Source: Arthrobacter sp. FW305-BF8
Lineage (GTDB): Bacteria > Actinomycetota > Actinomycetes > Actinomycetales > Micrococcaceae
Reading direction: 5' to 3'
Assembly: GCF_021789315.1 (NCBI RefSeq)
Contig: NZ_CP084561.1
Coordinates: 620,001-684,000, forward strand
DNA: 64,000 bases
Shown here: positions 9,507 through 17,522 of the stretch, in pieces
Numbering within the stretch: position 1 is the first letter of the stretch
Layout: every line of letters starts with the position of its first letter
Notes under the pieces: model-generated
What the model saw: only the letters and a program-made list of their open reading frames with translations
The model's database searches: none
What the model was told of the DNA's origin: nothing
Made by a program: the position numbers and the translations under genes

Positions 9507-11255
9507 TCAGCCCTGGCTTTTCAGGCCCGGGAAATCCGTCTCGGAGTATTCCGTGCCCAGGCCCAGCGGTACCCCGGTCACCCCAGGTTGGACGCCGTCC
9601 GCGTGGCGGAGCTCCTCGCTGTGCCTCAGCTCTACCCGGCGGATTTTTCCCGAAATGGTTTTCGGCAGTTCGGCGAACTCAAGCCTGCGGATGCGCTTGA
9701 ACGGCGCCAGGTGGTCGCGGCAGTAGCGCAGGATTTCCTCGGCGAGTTCGGGGCCCGGTTCGTGGCCGGCAGCGAGCACCACAAATGCCTTGGGGACGGA
9801 CAGCTTCAGCGGGTCGGGGGAGGGGACGACGGCGGCCTCCGCCACGGCCGGGTGCTCAATCAGTACGCTCTCCAGCTCGAACGGGGAGAGCCGGTAGTCG
9901 GAGGACTTGAAGACGTCGTCATCCCGGCCCACGTATGTGATGACGCCGTGCTCGTCCCGGCTCGCCATGTCGCCCGTGTGGTAGTAGCCGCCGCGGAAGG
10001 CCTCGGCCGTCTTCTCCGGGTCACCGTAGTACGACTTCATCAGCCCGGCCGGGCGGGGATCCAGGCGCAGGCACAGCTCGCCGTCGTCCGCTTCCTCTCC
10101 CGTCACCGGATCGACGAGGACCACGTCGTACCCCGGCAGTGGCTGGCCCATGGCGCCGATCTTGACGGGCTGGGCGGGGGTGTTGGCCACCTGCACCGTG
10201 GTCTCGGTCTGGCCGAAGCCGTCGCGGATGGTCTGGCCCCAGGCGCGCTGGACCTGGCCGATGACCTCCGCGTTGAGCGGCTCGCCGGCGGAAACAACCT
10301 TGGTGGGCGGATTCCTGAGAAGGCTCAGGTCGGCCTGGATGAGCATCCGCCAGACGGTGGGCGGAGCGCAGAAGCTGGTGACCTTCTCCCGGTCCATCTG
10401 CTCCATCAGGGCCCTGGCATCGAAGCGTTCGTAGTTGTAGACGAACACGCAGGCCTCGGCAATCCACGGGGCGAACAGGTTGGACCAGGCGTGTTTTGCC
10501 CAGCCCGGAGAGGCCACGTTGAGGTGCACGTCGCCCGGCTCCAGACCGATCCAGTACATCGTGGACAGGTGGCCCACCGGGTAGGACGTGTGCGTGTGCT
10601 CCACGAGCTTGGCCTTGGAGGTGGTGCCCGAGGTGAAGTAGAGGAGGAGGGTTTCGTCCGCCAGGGTGGGGGCGTCGGGGGTGAAATCAGCGGGGGACTC
10701 TGCCGAATCCGCGTACTGTAGCGACTCCGCGGCGCCGCTCGTGCCGGCGTCGGGGATTTCGATCAGCCGGTAGCGGCCGGGCACCTCGGCAAACTTGCCG
10801 AGGTTTGAACTGCCGACGGCGGCCCACCCCGCTTCCCCGCGCTCCACCCGGTCCTTCAGGTCAGCTGGACCCATGAGGGTGGTGGTGGGGATCAGCACGA
10901 TGCCAAGCTTGATGCCGGCCAGCACGAGTTCCCACAGTTCCACCTGGTTGCCCAGCATGATGATCATGCGGTCGCCGCGCTTCACGCCCTGGCTGCGGAG
11001 CCAGTTGGCCACCTGGTTGGAGCGGGCCGACAGTTCGGCGAAGCTGCGCCGGGTGGCCGAGCCGTCCTGTTCCACGATCACCAGCGCCGGGTTGGCAGCG
11101 CTGGCAGGATCGGCGGCGATGGGGTCAAACCAGTCGAGGGCGAAGTTGAACTCCTTGGGCTTCGGCCATTCGAAGCTGGCCCTCGCCTGACGGTAGTCCT
11201 GGCGCAAAGCGAGCAGCTGGTCGCGTGCGGCACGGAAGTCGTCGGTGACTGTCAT
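9507..11255 (-). CDS. AMP-dependent acyl-CoA synthetase
   Basis: This 582-residue member of the ANL adenylating superfamily has the P-loop-like LLYFTSGTTSKAKLVEHTH near residue 210. The adenine-binding region includes DGFGQTETT near 350, the hinge region YYHTGDMASRDEHG near 430, and the catalytic Lys segment KTISGKIRRVELR near the C-terminus. It activates a carboxylic acid to its acyl-CoA through an acyl-AMP. The sequence resembles medium-chain or aryl acyl-CoA synthetases more than acetyl-CoA synthetase, and the chain specificity cannot be read from sequence. It is followed by the MarR gene and is divergent from a GCDH-like dehydrogenase, suggesting one peripheral acid pathway. Confidence 0.9.
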   Translation of the reverse strand: MTVTDDFRAARDQLLALRQDYRQARASFEWPKPKEFNFALDWFDPIAADPASAANPALVIVEQDGSATRRSFAELSARSNQVANWLRSQGVKRGDRMIIMLGNQVELWELVLAGIKLGIVLIPTTTLMGPADLKDRVERGEAGWAAVGSSNLGKFAEVPGRYRLIEIPDAGTSGAAESLQYADSAESPADFTPDAPTLADETLLLYFTSGTTSKAKLVEHTHTSYPVGHLSTMYWIGLEPGDVHLNVASPGWAKHAWSNLFAPWIAEACVFVYNYERFDARALMEQMDREKVTSFCAPPTVWRMLIQADLSLLRNPPTKVVSAGEPLNAEVIGQVQRAWGQTIRDGFGQTETTVQVANTPAQPVKIGAMGQPLPGYDVVLVDPVTGEEADDGELCLRLDPRPAGLMKSYYGDPEKTAEAFRGGYYHTGDMASRDEHGVITYVGRDDDVFKSSDYRLSPFELESVLIEHPAVAEAAVVPSPDPLKLSVPKAFVVLAAGHEPGPELAEEILRYCRDHLAPFKRIRRLEFAELPKTISGKIRRVELRHSEELRHADGVQPGVTGVPLGLGTEYSETDFPGLKSQG

Positions 11256-11281
11256 GGGGCACCTTTCGCCTGGGGATTCAC

Positions 11282-11319
11282 GTCCTAGTGATCCACATCA
11301 CTGTGCAATATACTAGGAC
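11282..11319. promoter_or_regulatory. Nested palindromes between divergent acyl-CoA genes
   Basis: The outer arms GTCCTAGT (11282-11289) and ACTAGGAC (11312-11319) are perfect inverted repeats. Inside them is AGTGAT-CCAC-ATCACT (11287-11302). The element is 27 bp from the acyl-CoA synthetase start and 31 bp from the acyl-CoA dehydrogenase start. It is a likely operator for the MarR protein encoded at the end of the synthetase operon. The binding is inferred. Confidence 0.6.
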
Positions 11320-11349
11320 ATCCAACGGTTTGGAAGAGCGAAGGGACCT

Positions 11350-12597
11350 ATGCCCGTGCAGCCACAAGGACGTGACAACGGACAGCCCGCAGAGGTTACA
11401 ACGGGGAAAGCCGCGGCGGGGGAAACGGGGACGATGGCGCCGCCGTTCGCCGATGCGGATCTTATGTATGTTGCCGACCTGCTTCCGCCAAGCGAGCGGA
11501 CCCGCTATCTCGAAATCCGGGACTTCCTGCAGTCCAGGGTCCGGGCCCAGTCCATCGAATACTGGAACCGGGAAGAGTTCCCCTTCGGGCTGCTCGCGGA
11601 GCTGGGCAAGCATGGACTTGGCGGGCTGCAGACGGACGGAACATCCACGCTCTTCAAAGGCCTCATGTACGTTGAGGTGGCCCGCGCCGACGTCTCCCTG
11701 TCGGCACTGGTGGGCATCCACAACGAACTGATCGTCGGCATGATCGACGCCCTGGGGTCGGAGGAGCAGAAGCAGCGGTGGCTGCCGGGACTGACTGCCT
11801 TCACACAGTTGGGGGCCTTCGCGCTGACCGAGCCGGAGCACGGTTCGGACATCGCCGGCGGGCTGTCCACCACGGCCCGGCTGGAGGACGGCGAGTGGGT
11901 CATCGACGGGGCCAAGCGGTGGATAGGCGCCGGAACCATCGCTGACTTTGCGCTGGTGTGGGCCCGGGACGCCGCCGACCAGCAGATCAAGGGCTTCATT
12001 GTCGAGACGGACTGCCCCGGTTACACGGCGACCAAAATCAGCAACAAAATCGGGCTGCGGATCATGCAGAACGCCGACATCCGGCTGGACGGCGTCCGGA
12101 TTCCGGAGGCCAACCTGCTCCCGGGGGCCACGGATTTCACCAAGGCAAACGAGCTGCTGAGGGATTCCCGCGCCTGGGTGGGCTGGCAGGCAGCGGGGAT
12201 TCAGCTCGCAGCCTTTGACGTCGCGCGTTCCTATTCGCTGCAGCGCCGCCAGTTTGGTAAGGAGCTGGCACGCTTCCAGCTCATCCAGCAGCAGCTCGCC
12301 GAGATCCTGGGCAACGCCTCGGCCTCACTGGCACTGATGGCACAGTTGGCCCGGGTCCAGGAGGAAGGCAGGCTGGAAATGGCCCAGGCGGCAATGGCCA
12401 AGGCCACCACCACCCGGCTGGCCCGCGCCTCCGTGGCCCTGGGCCGGTCGCTGCTGGGCGGCAACGGCATCAGCAGCGACTTCGAGATGGGGAAACTCTT
12501 TGGTGACGCCGAGATCCTCTACACCTACGAGGGCAGCTACGAGATCAATTCCCTGATTGTGGCCCGGGCCGTGACAGGAAAATCGGCCTTCGTCTAG
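11350..12597 (+). CDS. Acyl-CoA dehydrogenase, glutaryl-CoA dehydrogenase-like
   Basis: This 415-residue FAD flavoprotein has an unusual, poorly conserved N-terminal extension of about 35 residues. The FAD/substrate signature is AFALTEPEHGSDIAG (near 158-172), followed by WVIDGAKRWIGAGTIAD. The C-terminal signature is LLGGNGISSDFEMGK, and the catalytic Glu is in YTYEGSYEIN near residue 395. The Thr-Tyr-Glu-Gly context, the KGFIVE segment and the general layout resemble glutaryl-CoA dehydrogenase. The Arg that binds the distal carboxylate in true glutaryl-CoA dehydrogenases was not verified. It is divergent from the acyl-CoA synthetase and MarR genes across a palindromic control region. Confidence 0.88.
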   Translation: MPVQPQGRDNGQPAEVTTGKAAAGETGTMAPPFADADLMYVADLLPPSERTRYLEIRDFLQSRVRAQSIEYWNREEFPFGLLAELGKHGLGGLQTDGTSTLFKGLMYVEVARADVSLSALVGIHNELIVGMIDALGSEEQKQRWLPGLTAFTQLGAFALTEPEHGSDIAGGLSTTARLEDGEWVIDGAKRWIGAGTIADFALVWARDAADQQIKGFIVETDCPGYTATKISNKIGLRIMQNADIRLDGVRIPEANLLPGATDFTKANELLRDSRAWVGWQAAGIQLAAFDVARSYSLQRRQFGKELARFQLIQQQLAEILGNASASLALMAQLARVQEEGRLEMAQAAMAKATTTRLARASVALGRSLLGGNGISSDFEMGKLFGDAEILYTYEGSYEINSLIVARAVTGKSAFV

Positions 12598-12603
12598 GCC
12601 GAT

Positions 12604-13191
12604 CTACCCGGACAGCGCGGCGGCTTTCCGCGCTGCGGCCTCCAGTTGCTCCACGTAGGCGGACTGCTCGGCGGCGCCCCGCTGTGGAAGGTTAGGGTCG
12701 CCGGGGCCCTGCCCGGCGGAGCCGTCGATGAGTTCGCGGATGATGTCGGCGTGTCCGAGGTGCTGCGCCGTCTCGGCACACATGTGCACCAGCATCTGGT
12801 GCAGGGTCACGTTCCTGCGTTCTTCCCGCCACCAGGGCACCACGCCGGGGGCGTCCAGTGGCAGCGCCTCGATGGTGGCATCGGTGTGCGCCGCCGAAAA
12901 GTGGTGCAGCTCGACGATCTCGGCACGCGTCTGCTCCGGGGTGGCCCACATGTCCGCATCCGGTTCGGCACCGTCGGCGAACCAGGGCAGCACCCGGCCA
13001 CTGGGCCGGCCGAAGACCTCGCCGAAATAATCCAGTTCCACGCTGGCCACGTGTTTGACCAGGCCCAGGAGATTGGTGCCGGTGGGCGTCATCGGCCGGC
13101 GGACGTCATACTCGCCCAGGCCGCCGAGCTTGGCGAGGAGCTGGGCGCGACGTGTCCGGAGGTAATGGTGGAGGGTGGCTTTTTCGTCCAT
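12604..13191 (-). CDS. DinB-family (mycothiol transferase-type) protein
   Basis: This encodes 195 residues from the ATG at 13191; a GTG three codons upstream is possible. It is an all-helical DinB/DUF664 protein with the metal-ligand pattern NLLGLVKHVASVELDYFGEVFG (first His near residue 47) and LHQMLVHMCAETAQHLGHADIIRE (His pair near residues 135-150). In Actinobacteria this fold transfers mycothiol or acts as a metal-dependent hydrolase; the substrate here is unknown. Its stop is 6 bp from the convergent acyl-CoA dehydrogenase stop. The cold-shock gene lies upstream on the same strand with a terminator in between. Confidence 0.87.
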   Translation of the reverse strand: MDEKATLHHYLRTRRAQLLAKLGGLGEYDVRRPMTPTGTNLLGLVKHVASVELDYFGEVFGRPSGRVLPWFADGAEPDADMWATPEQTRAEIVELHHFSAAHTDATIEALPLDAPGVVPWWREERRNVTLHQMLVHMCAETAQHLGHADIIRELIDGSAGQGPGDPNLPQRGAAEQSAYVEQLEAAARKAAALSG

Positions 13192-13216
13192 GGGCGGCAC
13201 TCTACCGGGCTGAAAA

Positions 13217-13258
13217 CCAAAAAACTCCCCTGTGCGTGCGAGGCACGGACAGGGGAGT
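13217..13258 (-). terminator. Intrinsic terminator of the cold-shock gene
   Basis: Read on the reverse strand, ACTCCCCTGT pairs with ACAGGGGAGT across a loop that itself pairs (GTGC/GCAC). The T-run encoded at 13217-13224 follows. It lies between the csp stop (13272) and the DinB start. Confidence 0.85.
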
Positions 13259-13271
13259 CATTGGAAAGCCG

Positions 13272-13475
13272 TTACAGCGGGCGAATGTTCTCTGCCTGCG
13301 GACCCTTGGGGCCCTGGGTCACCTCGAACTCGACCTTCTGGTTTTCATCCAGGGAGCGGTAGCCGCTGCTGGCAATTGCTGAATAGTGTGCGAATACATC
13401 TGCTGATCCATCATCCGGAGCGATGAAGCCGAAGCCCTTTTCGGCGTTGAACCATTTAACTGTGCCTGTTGCCAT
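13272..13475 (-). CDS. cspA: Cold-shock protein, CspA family
   Basis: This 67-residue nucleic-acid chaperone is a single OB-fold. RNP1 (KGFGFI) and RNP2 (VFAHYSAI, where the usual VFVH is VFAH) are visible. The N-terminus MATGTVKWFNAEKGFGFI and the C-terminus QGPKGPQAENIRPL are classic for actinobacterial Csp. The ATG at 13475 follows an AAAGGAAG ribosome-binding site. The upstream 184 bp carry no gene and would give a long structured leader, as is common for csp mRNAs. The gene ends in a strong terminator. Confidence 0.95.
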   Translation of the reverse strand: MATGTVKWFNAEKGFGFIAPDDGSADVFAHYSAIASSGYRSLDENQKVEFEVTQGPKGPQAENIRPL

Positions 13476-13659
13476 TGCTACTTCCTTTGTAACCCTTTTT
13501 CTGGTCCTGCTCCGACAGCAGGCAGACGCGGAAATTGTTCTCCGCTGTCTCCAACCTATGGGCCATCCGCCGGGCGTGCAATAGTTGCCGTCATCAGGAG
13601 TCCCACCTGTAACGGGAGATTCTGTCCACAAACGCCATTCGGAGGGGCTGTTTCCTGCT

Positions 13660-13980
13660 CTAGGGCGTGCTGCCCGGCTCCTGGCCGGTGTCCTCCCACT
13701 GCACGTCGAGATTGCGGAAAACCGGGGGTCCGTCACACAGAGCCGCCATCTGGGCGGCGAAGTCTGACGTCTCAGGCCGGTTGGAATTCTCCATCGCCGA
13801 CTCGTAGGAGTCGAACTCCACGATGGTGAAGTATGTCCCGGGACGGTCGCGGTCCGCCGTGGCGGTGATGCGGCGAAACGTCGGTGTGGTGGTTCCCTCG
13901 GTTCTCGACGGGCGGCCCAGCGCTTCGACCTCCTCAATGCGTGAGGTCTGGAATTCAATGATCTGCACAAACCCGGCCAT
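13660..13980 (-). CDS. Small hypothetical protein, possibly ABM-like
   Basis: This encodes 106 residues from an ATG preceded by AAGGAGCCGTC. The N-terminus MAGFVQIIEFQTSRIEEVEAL, followed by TFRRITATADRDRPGTYFTIVEFDSYESAMENS, looks like the dimeric alpha+beta barrel of antibiotic-biosynthesis-monooxygenase (ABM) or EthD-like proteins. The closing part CDGPPVFRNLDVQWED also fits that fold. No cofactor or catalytic residue can be named. It stands alone between the cold-shock gene and the two-component system, all on the reverse strand. Confidence 0.65.
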   Translation of the reverse strand: MAGFVQIIEFQTSRIEEVEALGRPSRTEGTTTPTFRRITATADRDRPGTYFTIVEFDSYESAMENSNRPETSDFAAQMAALCDGPPVFRNLDVQWEDTGQEPGSTP

Positions 13981-14060
13981 GACGGCTCCTTGACGGCGGT
14001 GGTGACTGATGCCGCTCACGGTAGACCCGGCGCCGGGCCCGCGCAACCGTTATGCGGCTG

Positions 14061-14687
14061 CTAGCGCATCCCCTCGCGGCGGATGGCGGTGGCGATGGCC
14101 GCGGCCCTCGTTTCCACCCCCAGCTTGGCGTAGATGTGGGCGAGATGGGTCTTGACGGTGGCCTCGGAAATGAACAGCCGCTGCCCCAGCTCCCTGTTGC
14201 TGAGTCCTTCGGTGAGAAGGCTCAGCAGTTCGGCTTCCCGCGGTGTCAGCACCTCGTCAGGGTTGCGCAGCTGCTGGAAGAGGCGGGAGGCCACCGGCGG
14301 GCTCATGACGCTTTTGCCCTGGACGGCGCCCCGGACCGCGGCGAAGATTTCCTCGGGCGCGGCGTCCTTCAAAAGGTAGCCCATGGCCCCGGCATCAACT
14401 GCCCGGACAATGTCGGCGTCGGAATCATAGGTGGTGAAGACGAGCACGGCCTGCCTGCGGTTGCGTTCGCGGACCTTCCGGATCGCCTCGATCCCGTCCA
14501 TGCCCGGGCCCATGGCCAGGTCCATCATCACGACGTCGGGGGCGTGCCCTTCCACAGCCGTCAGGGCTTCCTCGCCCGAGGAGGCTTCCGCCACCACCTC
14601 GATGTCCGGCTGCGTCCCCAGCAGGGCCTTCAATCCGCTGCGGACCACGAGGTGGTCGTCGACCAGGAGCACGGTGATGGCGCTCAT
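14061..14687 (-). CDS. NarL/LuxR-family response regulator
   Basis: This 208-residue regulator has a receiver domain at residues 1-120: acidic pocket in VLLVDDHLVV, phospho-acceptor Asp in DVVMMDLAMG near residue 55, and conserved Lys in GYLLKDAAPEE near 107. An HTH_LuxR domain follows at about 145-205 (LTPREAELLSLLTEGLSNREL, then the recognition helix with ISEATVKTHLAHIYAKLGV). The start ATG overlaps the kinase stop by 4 bp, so the pair is translationally coupled. The arrangement with the secreted HbpS-like gene next door suggests a SenR-like role in oxidative or heme stress. That role is inference. Confidence 0.92.
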   Translation of the reverse strand: MSAITVLLVDDHLVVRSGLKALLGTQPDIEVVAEASSGEEALTAVEGHAPDVVMMDLAMGPGMDGIEAIRKVRERNRRQAVLVFTTYDSDADIVRAVDAGAMGYLLKDAAPEEIFAAVRGAVQGKSVMSPPVASRLFQQLRNPDEVLTPREAELLSLLTEGLSNRELGQRLFISEATVKTHLAHIYAKLGVETRAAAIATAIRREGMR

Positions 14688-15934
14688 TCTTCCCCCTTTG
14701 CCGGCAGCTGCGCCGCCACAACAGTTCCCTCGCCCGGGGCGCTTTCCACCGAGAAGGCGCCGCCCAGCTGCTCCACCCGCTGCCGCATGGCGCGCAGTCC
14801 GTATCCACCGGCGTCCGACGGCGGTGCTACCGCCGCCGGATCGAAGCCCGCGCCGTCGTCGTAGATGTCCAGCGTGACCGCATCCGGCAGGAAGCCGAGG
14901 GTGATGGTGGTGGTATCCGCGGACGCGTGCAGCTTGATGTTCGAGGTGGCGCTCTGCACCACCCTGAGGAGGGCATGGCGGACCTCGCCTGCCACCTGCC
15001 GGGGTTCGCCGGTGACCAGCAGCGTGGCGTCCGGTACGTACTGCGAGGCGGCCTGGAGCAGGGCGTCCGGCAGCGGCGAGGAGTCGAGGCCGGGGGAGGC
15101 GAGTTCGTGGACCAGGCTGCGGGTGTCGGAGAGGTTCCGGCGCAGCAATTCGCTGGCCTGCCGAAGATCCTGCCGGGACGCCGGCTCCGGCCAGGCACGG
15201 TTAGCGGCTTCGAGCAGGAGCAGGCTGCTGGCGAGGCCCTGGGTCACGGTGTCGTGGATCTCCCGGGAGACGCGCTCACGCTCCGCGATGGTGCCTGCCC
15301 GGCGCTCGCTGGCCACTAGCTGACCCTGGGCGAGAGACACTTCACGGTGCAGGCGCCGCTGCTCGGCGGCGTCGTGCTCAATGCGGTCGTAGATCAGCGT
15401 CAGCAGGACGCCGACGGCGAGCGGTCCCAGGAGCATGGCCAGATCGGTGCCGTCGCTGAGCCGGAACAGTCCCGCCGCGGTGGCCGCCGCCGTCGCCCCC
15501 GCCGCCGCGTAGGCGACCGCCCCTGTGAAGGCGATGCGGCACAGGAAGAACAGCGCAAACGAGCACCAGGCGAAGCTGGGTGCGGAGATCACCAGGACGG
15601 CCCAGACGGCGACCAGGACGAACATCCACACCGCCCAGGGGCGCCGGCGCTGGGCGAGCACGGCGATGACGGCGTACAGGGCGCAGGCGGCGGCCGCCAG
15701 CGCGAGGACAAGCAGGTTGTCCTGGGCGCTGTGCCGCATCACGTAGCGCACCACCGAAGCCACGATGAGCACGGCGAAGCCGAGGTGGACCGCGGCGTCG
15801 ATCCGTCCAAGCCGGCTGCCCGGAACATGGCCGGTCCGTGCGGGAAGTAGTTCCGGTGCAGTGGGGGCGGTGAAGGGCATGGGCGGGTCCGGTTCCGGTG
15901 GGAGGCGTGCTAGGAACCATGCTATTGCGCGCAT
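14684..15934 (-). CDS. Membrane sensor histidine kinase (HisKA_3)
   Basis: This encodes about 416 residues from the ATG at 15934. A later ATG at 15880 is possible but lacks a ribosome-binding site. Five to six membrane segments occupy residues about 50-180. The dimerisation and phosphoacceptor helix is EIHDTVTQGLASSLLLLE near residue 225. The HATPase_c domain carries an N-box-like HALLRVVQSATSN segment, DDGAGFDP and GGYGLRAMRQR. The kinase has no large extracellular domain, so it probably depends on a partner for sensing. It is divergent from a secreted GlcG/HbpS protein, as senS is from hbpS in Streptomyces. Confidence 0.88.
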   Translation of the reverse strand: MRAIAWFLARLPPEPDPPMPFTAPTAPELLPARTGHVPGSRLGRIDAAVHLGFAVLIVASVVRYVMRHSAQDNLLVLALAAAACALYAVIAVLAQRRRPWAVWMFVLVAVWAVLVISAPSFAWCSFALFFLCRIAFTGAVAYAAAGATAAATAAGLFRLSDGTDLAMLLGPLAVGVLLTLIYDRIEHDAAEQRRLHREVSLAQGQLVASERRAGTIAERERVSREIHDTVTQGLASSLLLLEAANRAWPEPASRQDLRQASELLRRNLSDTRSLVHELASPGLDSSPLPDALLQAASQYVPDATLLVTGEPRQVAGEVRHALLRVVQSATSNIKLHASADTTTITLGFLPDAVTLDIYDDGAGFDPAAVAPPSDAGGYGLRAMRQRVEQLGGAFSVESAPGEGTVVAAQLPAKGEE

Positions 15935-15947
15935 CGTTGCTGGTCTC

Positions 15948-15963
15948 TCAGCCTTTTGGCTGA
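15948..15963. promoter_or_regulatory. Hairpin/palindrome ahead of the histidine kinase
   Basis: TCAGCC-TTTT-GGCTGA is a perfect 6-bp-arm inverted repeat 14 bp upstream of the kinase start and about 140 bp upstream of the divergent HbpS-like gene. It could be an operator for the response regulator or a hairpin masking the kinase ribosome-binding site. Confidence 0.4.
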
Positions 15964-16102
15964 TACCGCCATCCGGAAGTACGAGCCGGTCCCAACTGAT
16001 GGCCTGATGCGCCCGTGGTGGCACAGGTTCACCATGGAGATGCAGCCGTTTTGCTGCGCCCGCCAACATGGGCTGCGCCCCGCTTATTGAAGGAGAACCA
16101 CC

Positions 16103-16681
16103 GTGAAGAAGTCCCAGAAGATTTTTGCCGCCGCCGCGGCCGGAGCGCTCGTCATCACCGCCGGTGCCGCCCTCACCAATTCGGGGTCCGGGCCTTCCCC
16201 CGCAGCGGCTTCGGTCCAGCCCGCGGCGGCTGTGCCCGCCGCGGATGTCCAGCCGGGTGCGGACAACGTCGTCGCCCAGAACCGGATCACCGTTGGCGCC
16301 TCGGCGAAGGCAGCGGGCGCTGCGCTCGCCAAGTGCCAGGCCGACAAGCTGCCGTTCGTCACGGTGGCCCTCGTGGACCGGTTCGGCACCGTCCAGGCCC
16401 TCCTGCGTGGCGACAATGCCGCCGAGCACACCATCGAGTCGGCCAAGCGCAAGGCGTACACGGCCGCAGCACTCGGCAGCCCCACCAGCGAACTTGCCAA
16501 GCGCATCTCCGGCAACGGGCCGAGCATCGCGGACCTTCCCGGCACACTGTTCCTCCGCGGCGGTGTCCCGCTGAAGGTGAACGGCGTCTCCGTGGCGGGC
16601 ATTGGCGTCGGTGGCGCCCCCGACGGCAAGCTGGACGAAGCCTGCGCCGAGGCTGGCGCCGCCGTGATTGCCGCCAAGTAG
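16103..16681 (+). CDS. Secreted GlcG/HbpS-family heme-binding-like protein
   Basis: This 192-residue protein starts at a GTG behind AAGGAGAACCACC. Residues 1-24 (MKKSQKIFAAAAAGALVITAGAAL) are a signal peptide, followed by a Pro/Ala-rich linker. Residues about 60-190 form a GlcG/HbpS domain: ITVGASAKAAGAALAKCQ, then VTVALVDRFGTVQALLRGDNA, SAKRKAYTAAALGSPTSELA and GVPLKVNGVSVAGIGVGGA. In Streptomyces, HbpS binds heme and iron outside the cell and tunes the SenS kinase. Heme ligands were not identified here. The divergent two-component system makes a sensory role plausible. Confidence 0.87.
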   Translation: MKKSQKIFAAAAAGALVITAGAALTNSGSGPSPAAASVQPAAAVPAADVQPGADNVVAQNRITVGASAKAAGAALAKCQADKLPFVTVALVDRFGTVQALLRGDNAAEHTIESAKRKAYTAAALGSPTSELAKRISGNGPSIADLPGTLFLRGGVPLKVNGVSVAGIGVGGAPDGKLDEACAEAGAAVIAAK

Positions 16682-16691
16682 GTTGCGGCCT

Positions 16692-17441
16692 GTGGTTAAA
16701 GACAGGAACGACGGCGGCCGGCCAGCCAGCGCTTTTTCGCTCGCCGGCCTGGCGGTGCTCGTGGCGTCCCTGCTGGCAGGTTGCTCCGGCGCCCCGTCGG
16801 CCGGGGACCCGGCCCCAGCCAGCTCAGGCCCGGTCGCGTCAGCCCAGGGAAGCCGGACGACGTCGGGCGGTTCCGGTGCGAGCGGCACTGCGCGGCCGCC
16901 GTCGTCCCCTCCCGCCGCTGCACCTCCTGCCCTGTCCCCGGCTGAGCAGCAGAAGCTGGACCAGCGGCTGGTCCTGGCCGCGAAAGCCAACGACGCGGCG
17001 CTCGTGGCGCAGCTGATCCGGGAAGGCGGGAACGTGAACGCCAAGGACTCGATCCAGGATTCGGCCTTCCTGTACGCGGGCGCCGAGGGCTTCAATGAGA
17101 TTCTGCGGCTGACCCTGGCCCACGGTGCGGACGTCAGGAGCACCAACCGTTTCGGCGGCACCGCCCTGATTCCGGCCAGCGAGCATGGGCATGTGGAGAC
17201 AGTACGGATTCTCATCGCCGCCGGTGTCGCCGTCAATCACGTCAACAATCTTGGCTGGACCGCGATGCAGGAAGCCATTCTCCTGAACAACGGGGGTACG
17301 AGGCAGCAGGACGTGGTGCGGCAGCTGCTGGACGCCGGGGCAGACCCCAACATCCGCGACCCGCAGGGCAGGACGGCCTTGGAGAACGCTGAGCGGCTGG
17401 GGTTCGTCGAGATCGCCCGGCTTATCCGGTCGCGGAGCTGA
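16692..17441 (+). CDS. Ankyrin-repeat lipoprotein
   Basis: This encodes about 249 residues from a GTG at 16692; an ATG at 16668 inside the previous gene is the alternative. The N-terminus has a positive patch, a hydrophobic segment (FSLAGLAVLVASLLAGC) and a lipobox with Cys, so it should be membrane-anchored outside the cell. A Ser/Pro/Gly-rich linker leads to four ankyrin repeats from about residue 90: NDAALVAQLIREGGNVNAKD, EILRLTLAHGADV, ALIPASEHGHVETVRILIAAG and VVRQLLDAGADPN. It follows the HbpS-like gene by 10 bp. Secreted ankyrin proteins next to heme or catalase genes are linked to peroxide protection in other bacteria, but the link here is inferred. Confidence 0.85.
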   Translation: MVKDRNDGGRPASAFSLAGLAVLVASLLAGCSGAPSAGDPAPASSGPVASAQGSRTTSGGSGASGTARPPSSPPAAAPPALSPAEQQKLDQRLVLAAKANDAALVAQLIREGGNVNAKDSIQDSAFLYAGAEGFNEILRLTLAHGADVRSTNRFGGTALIPASEHGHVETVRILIAAGVAVNHVNNLGWTAMQEAILLNNGGTRQQDVVRQLLDAGADPNIRDPQGRTALENAERLGFVEIARLIRSRS

Positions 17442-17453
17442 GCGTCAAAGTGG

Positions 17454-17491
17454 GGCGGCCGGGCTGGCCCGCTTTTGGACCGCCGGCCGCC
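17454..17491. terminator. Hairpin between convergent genes
   Basis: GGCGGCCGG (17454-17462) and CCGGCCGCC (17483-17491) are perfect inverted repeats between the ankyrin lipoprotein stop and the scoB stop, with TTTT inside the loop. It is a likely shared, possibly bidirectional terminator. Confidence 0.55.
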
Positions 17492-17522
17492 ACTGTTCAC
17501 GCCTCCGCGGCGAGGTTGCCCG

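Noticed and set aside
15935..17236. N-terminal extension of the histidine kinase frame across the HbpS-like and ankyrin genes
   Set aside because: The kinase has a plausible start at 15934, and the extension overlaps two well-supported genes on the other strand.
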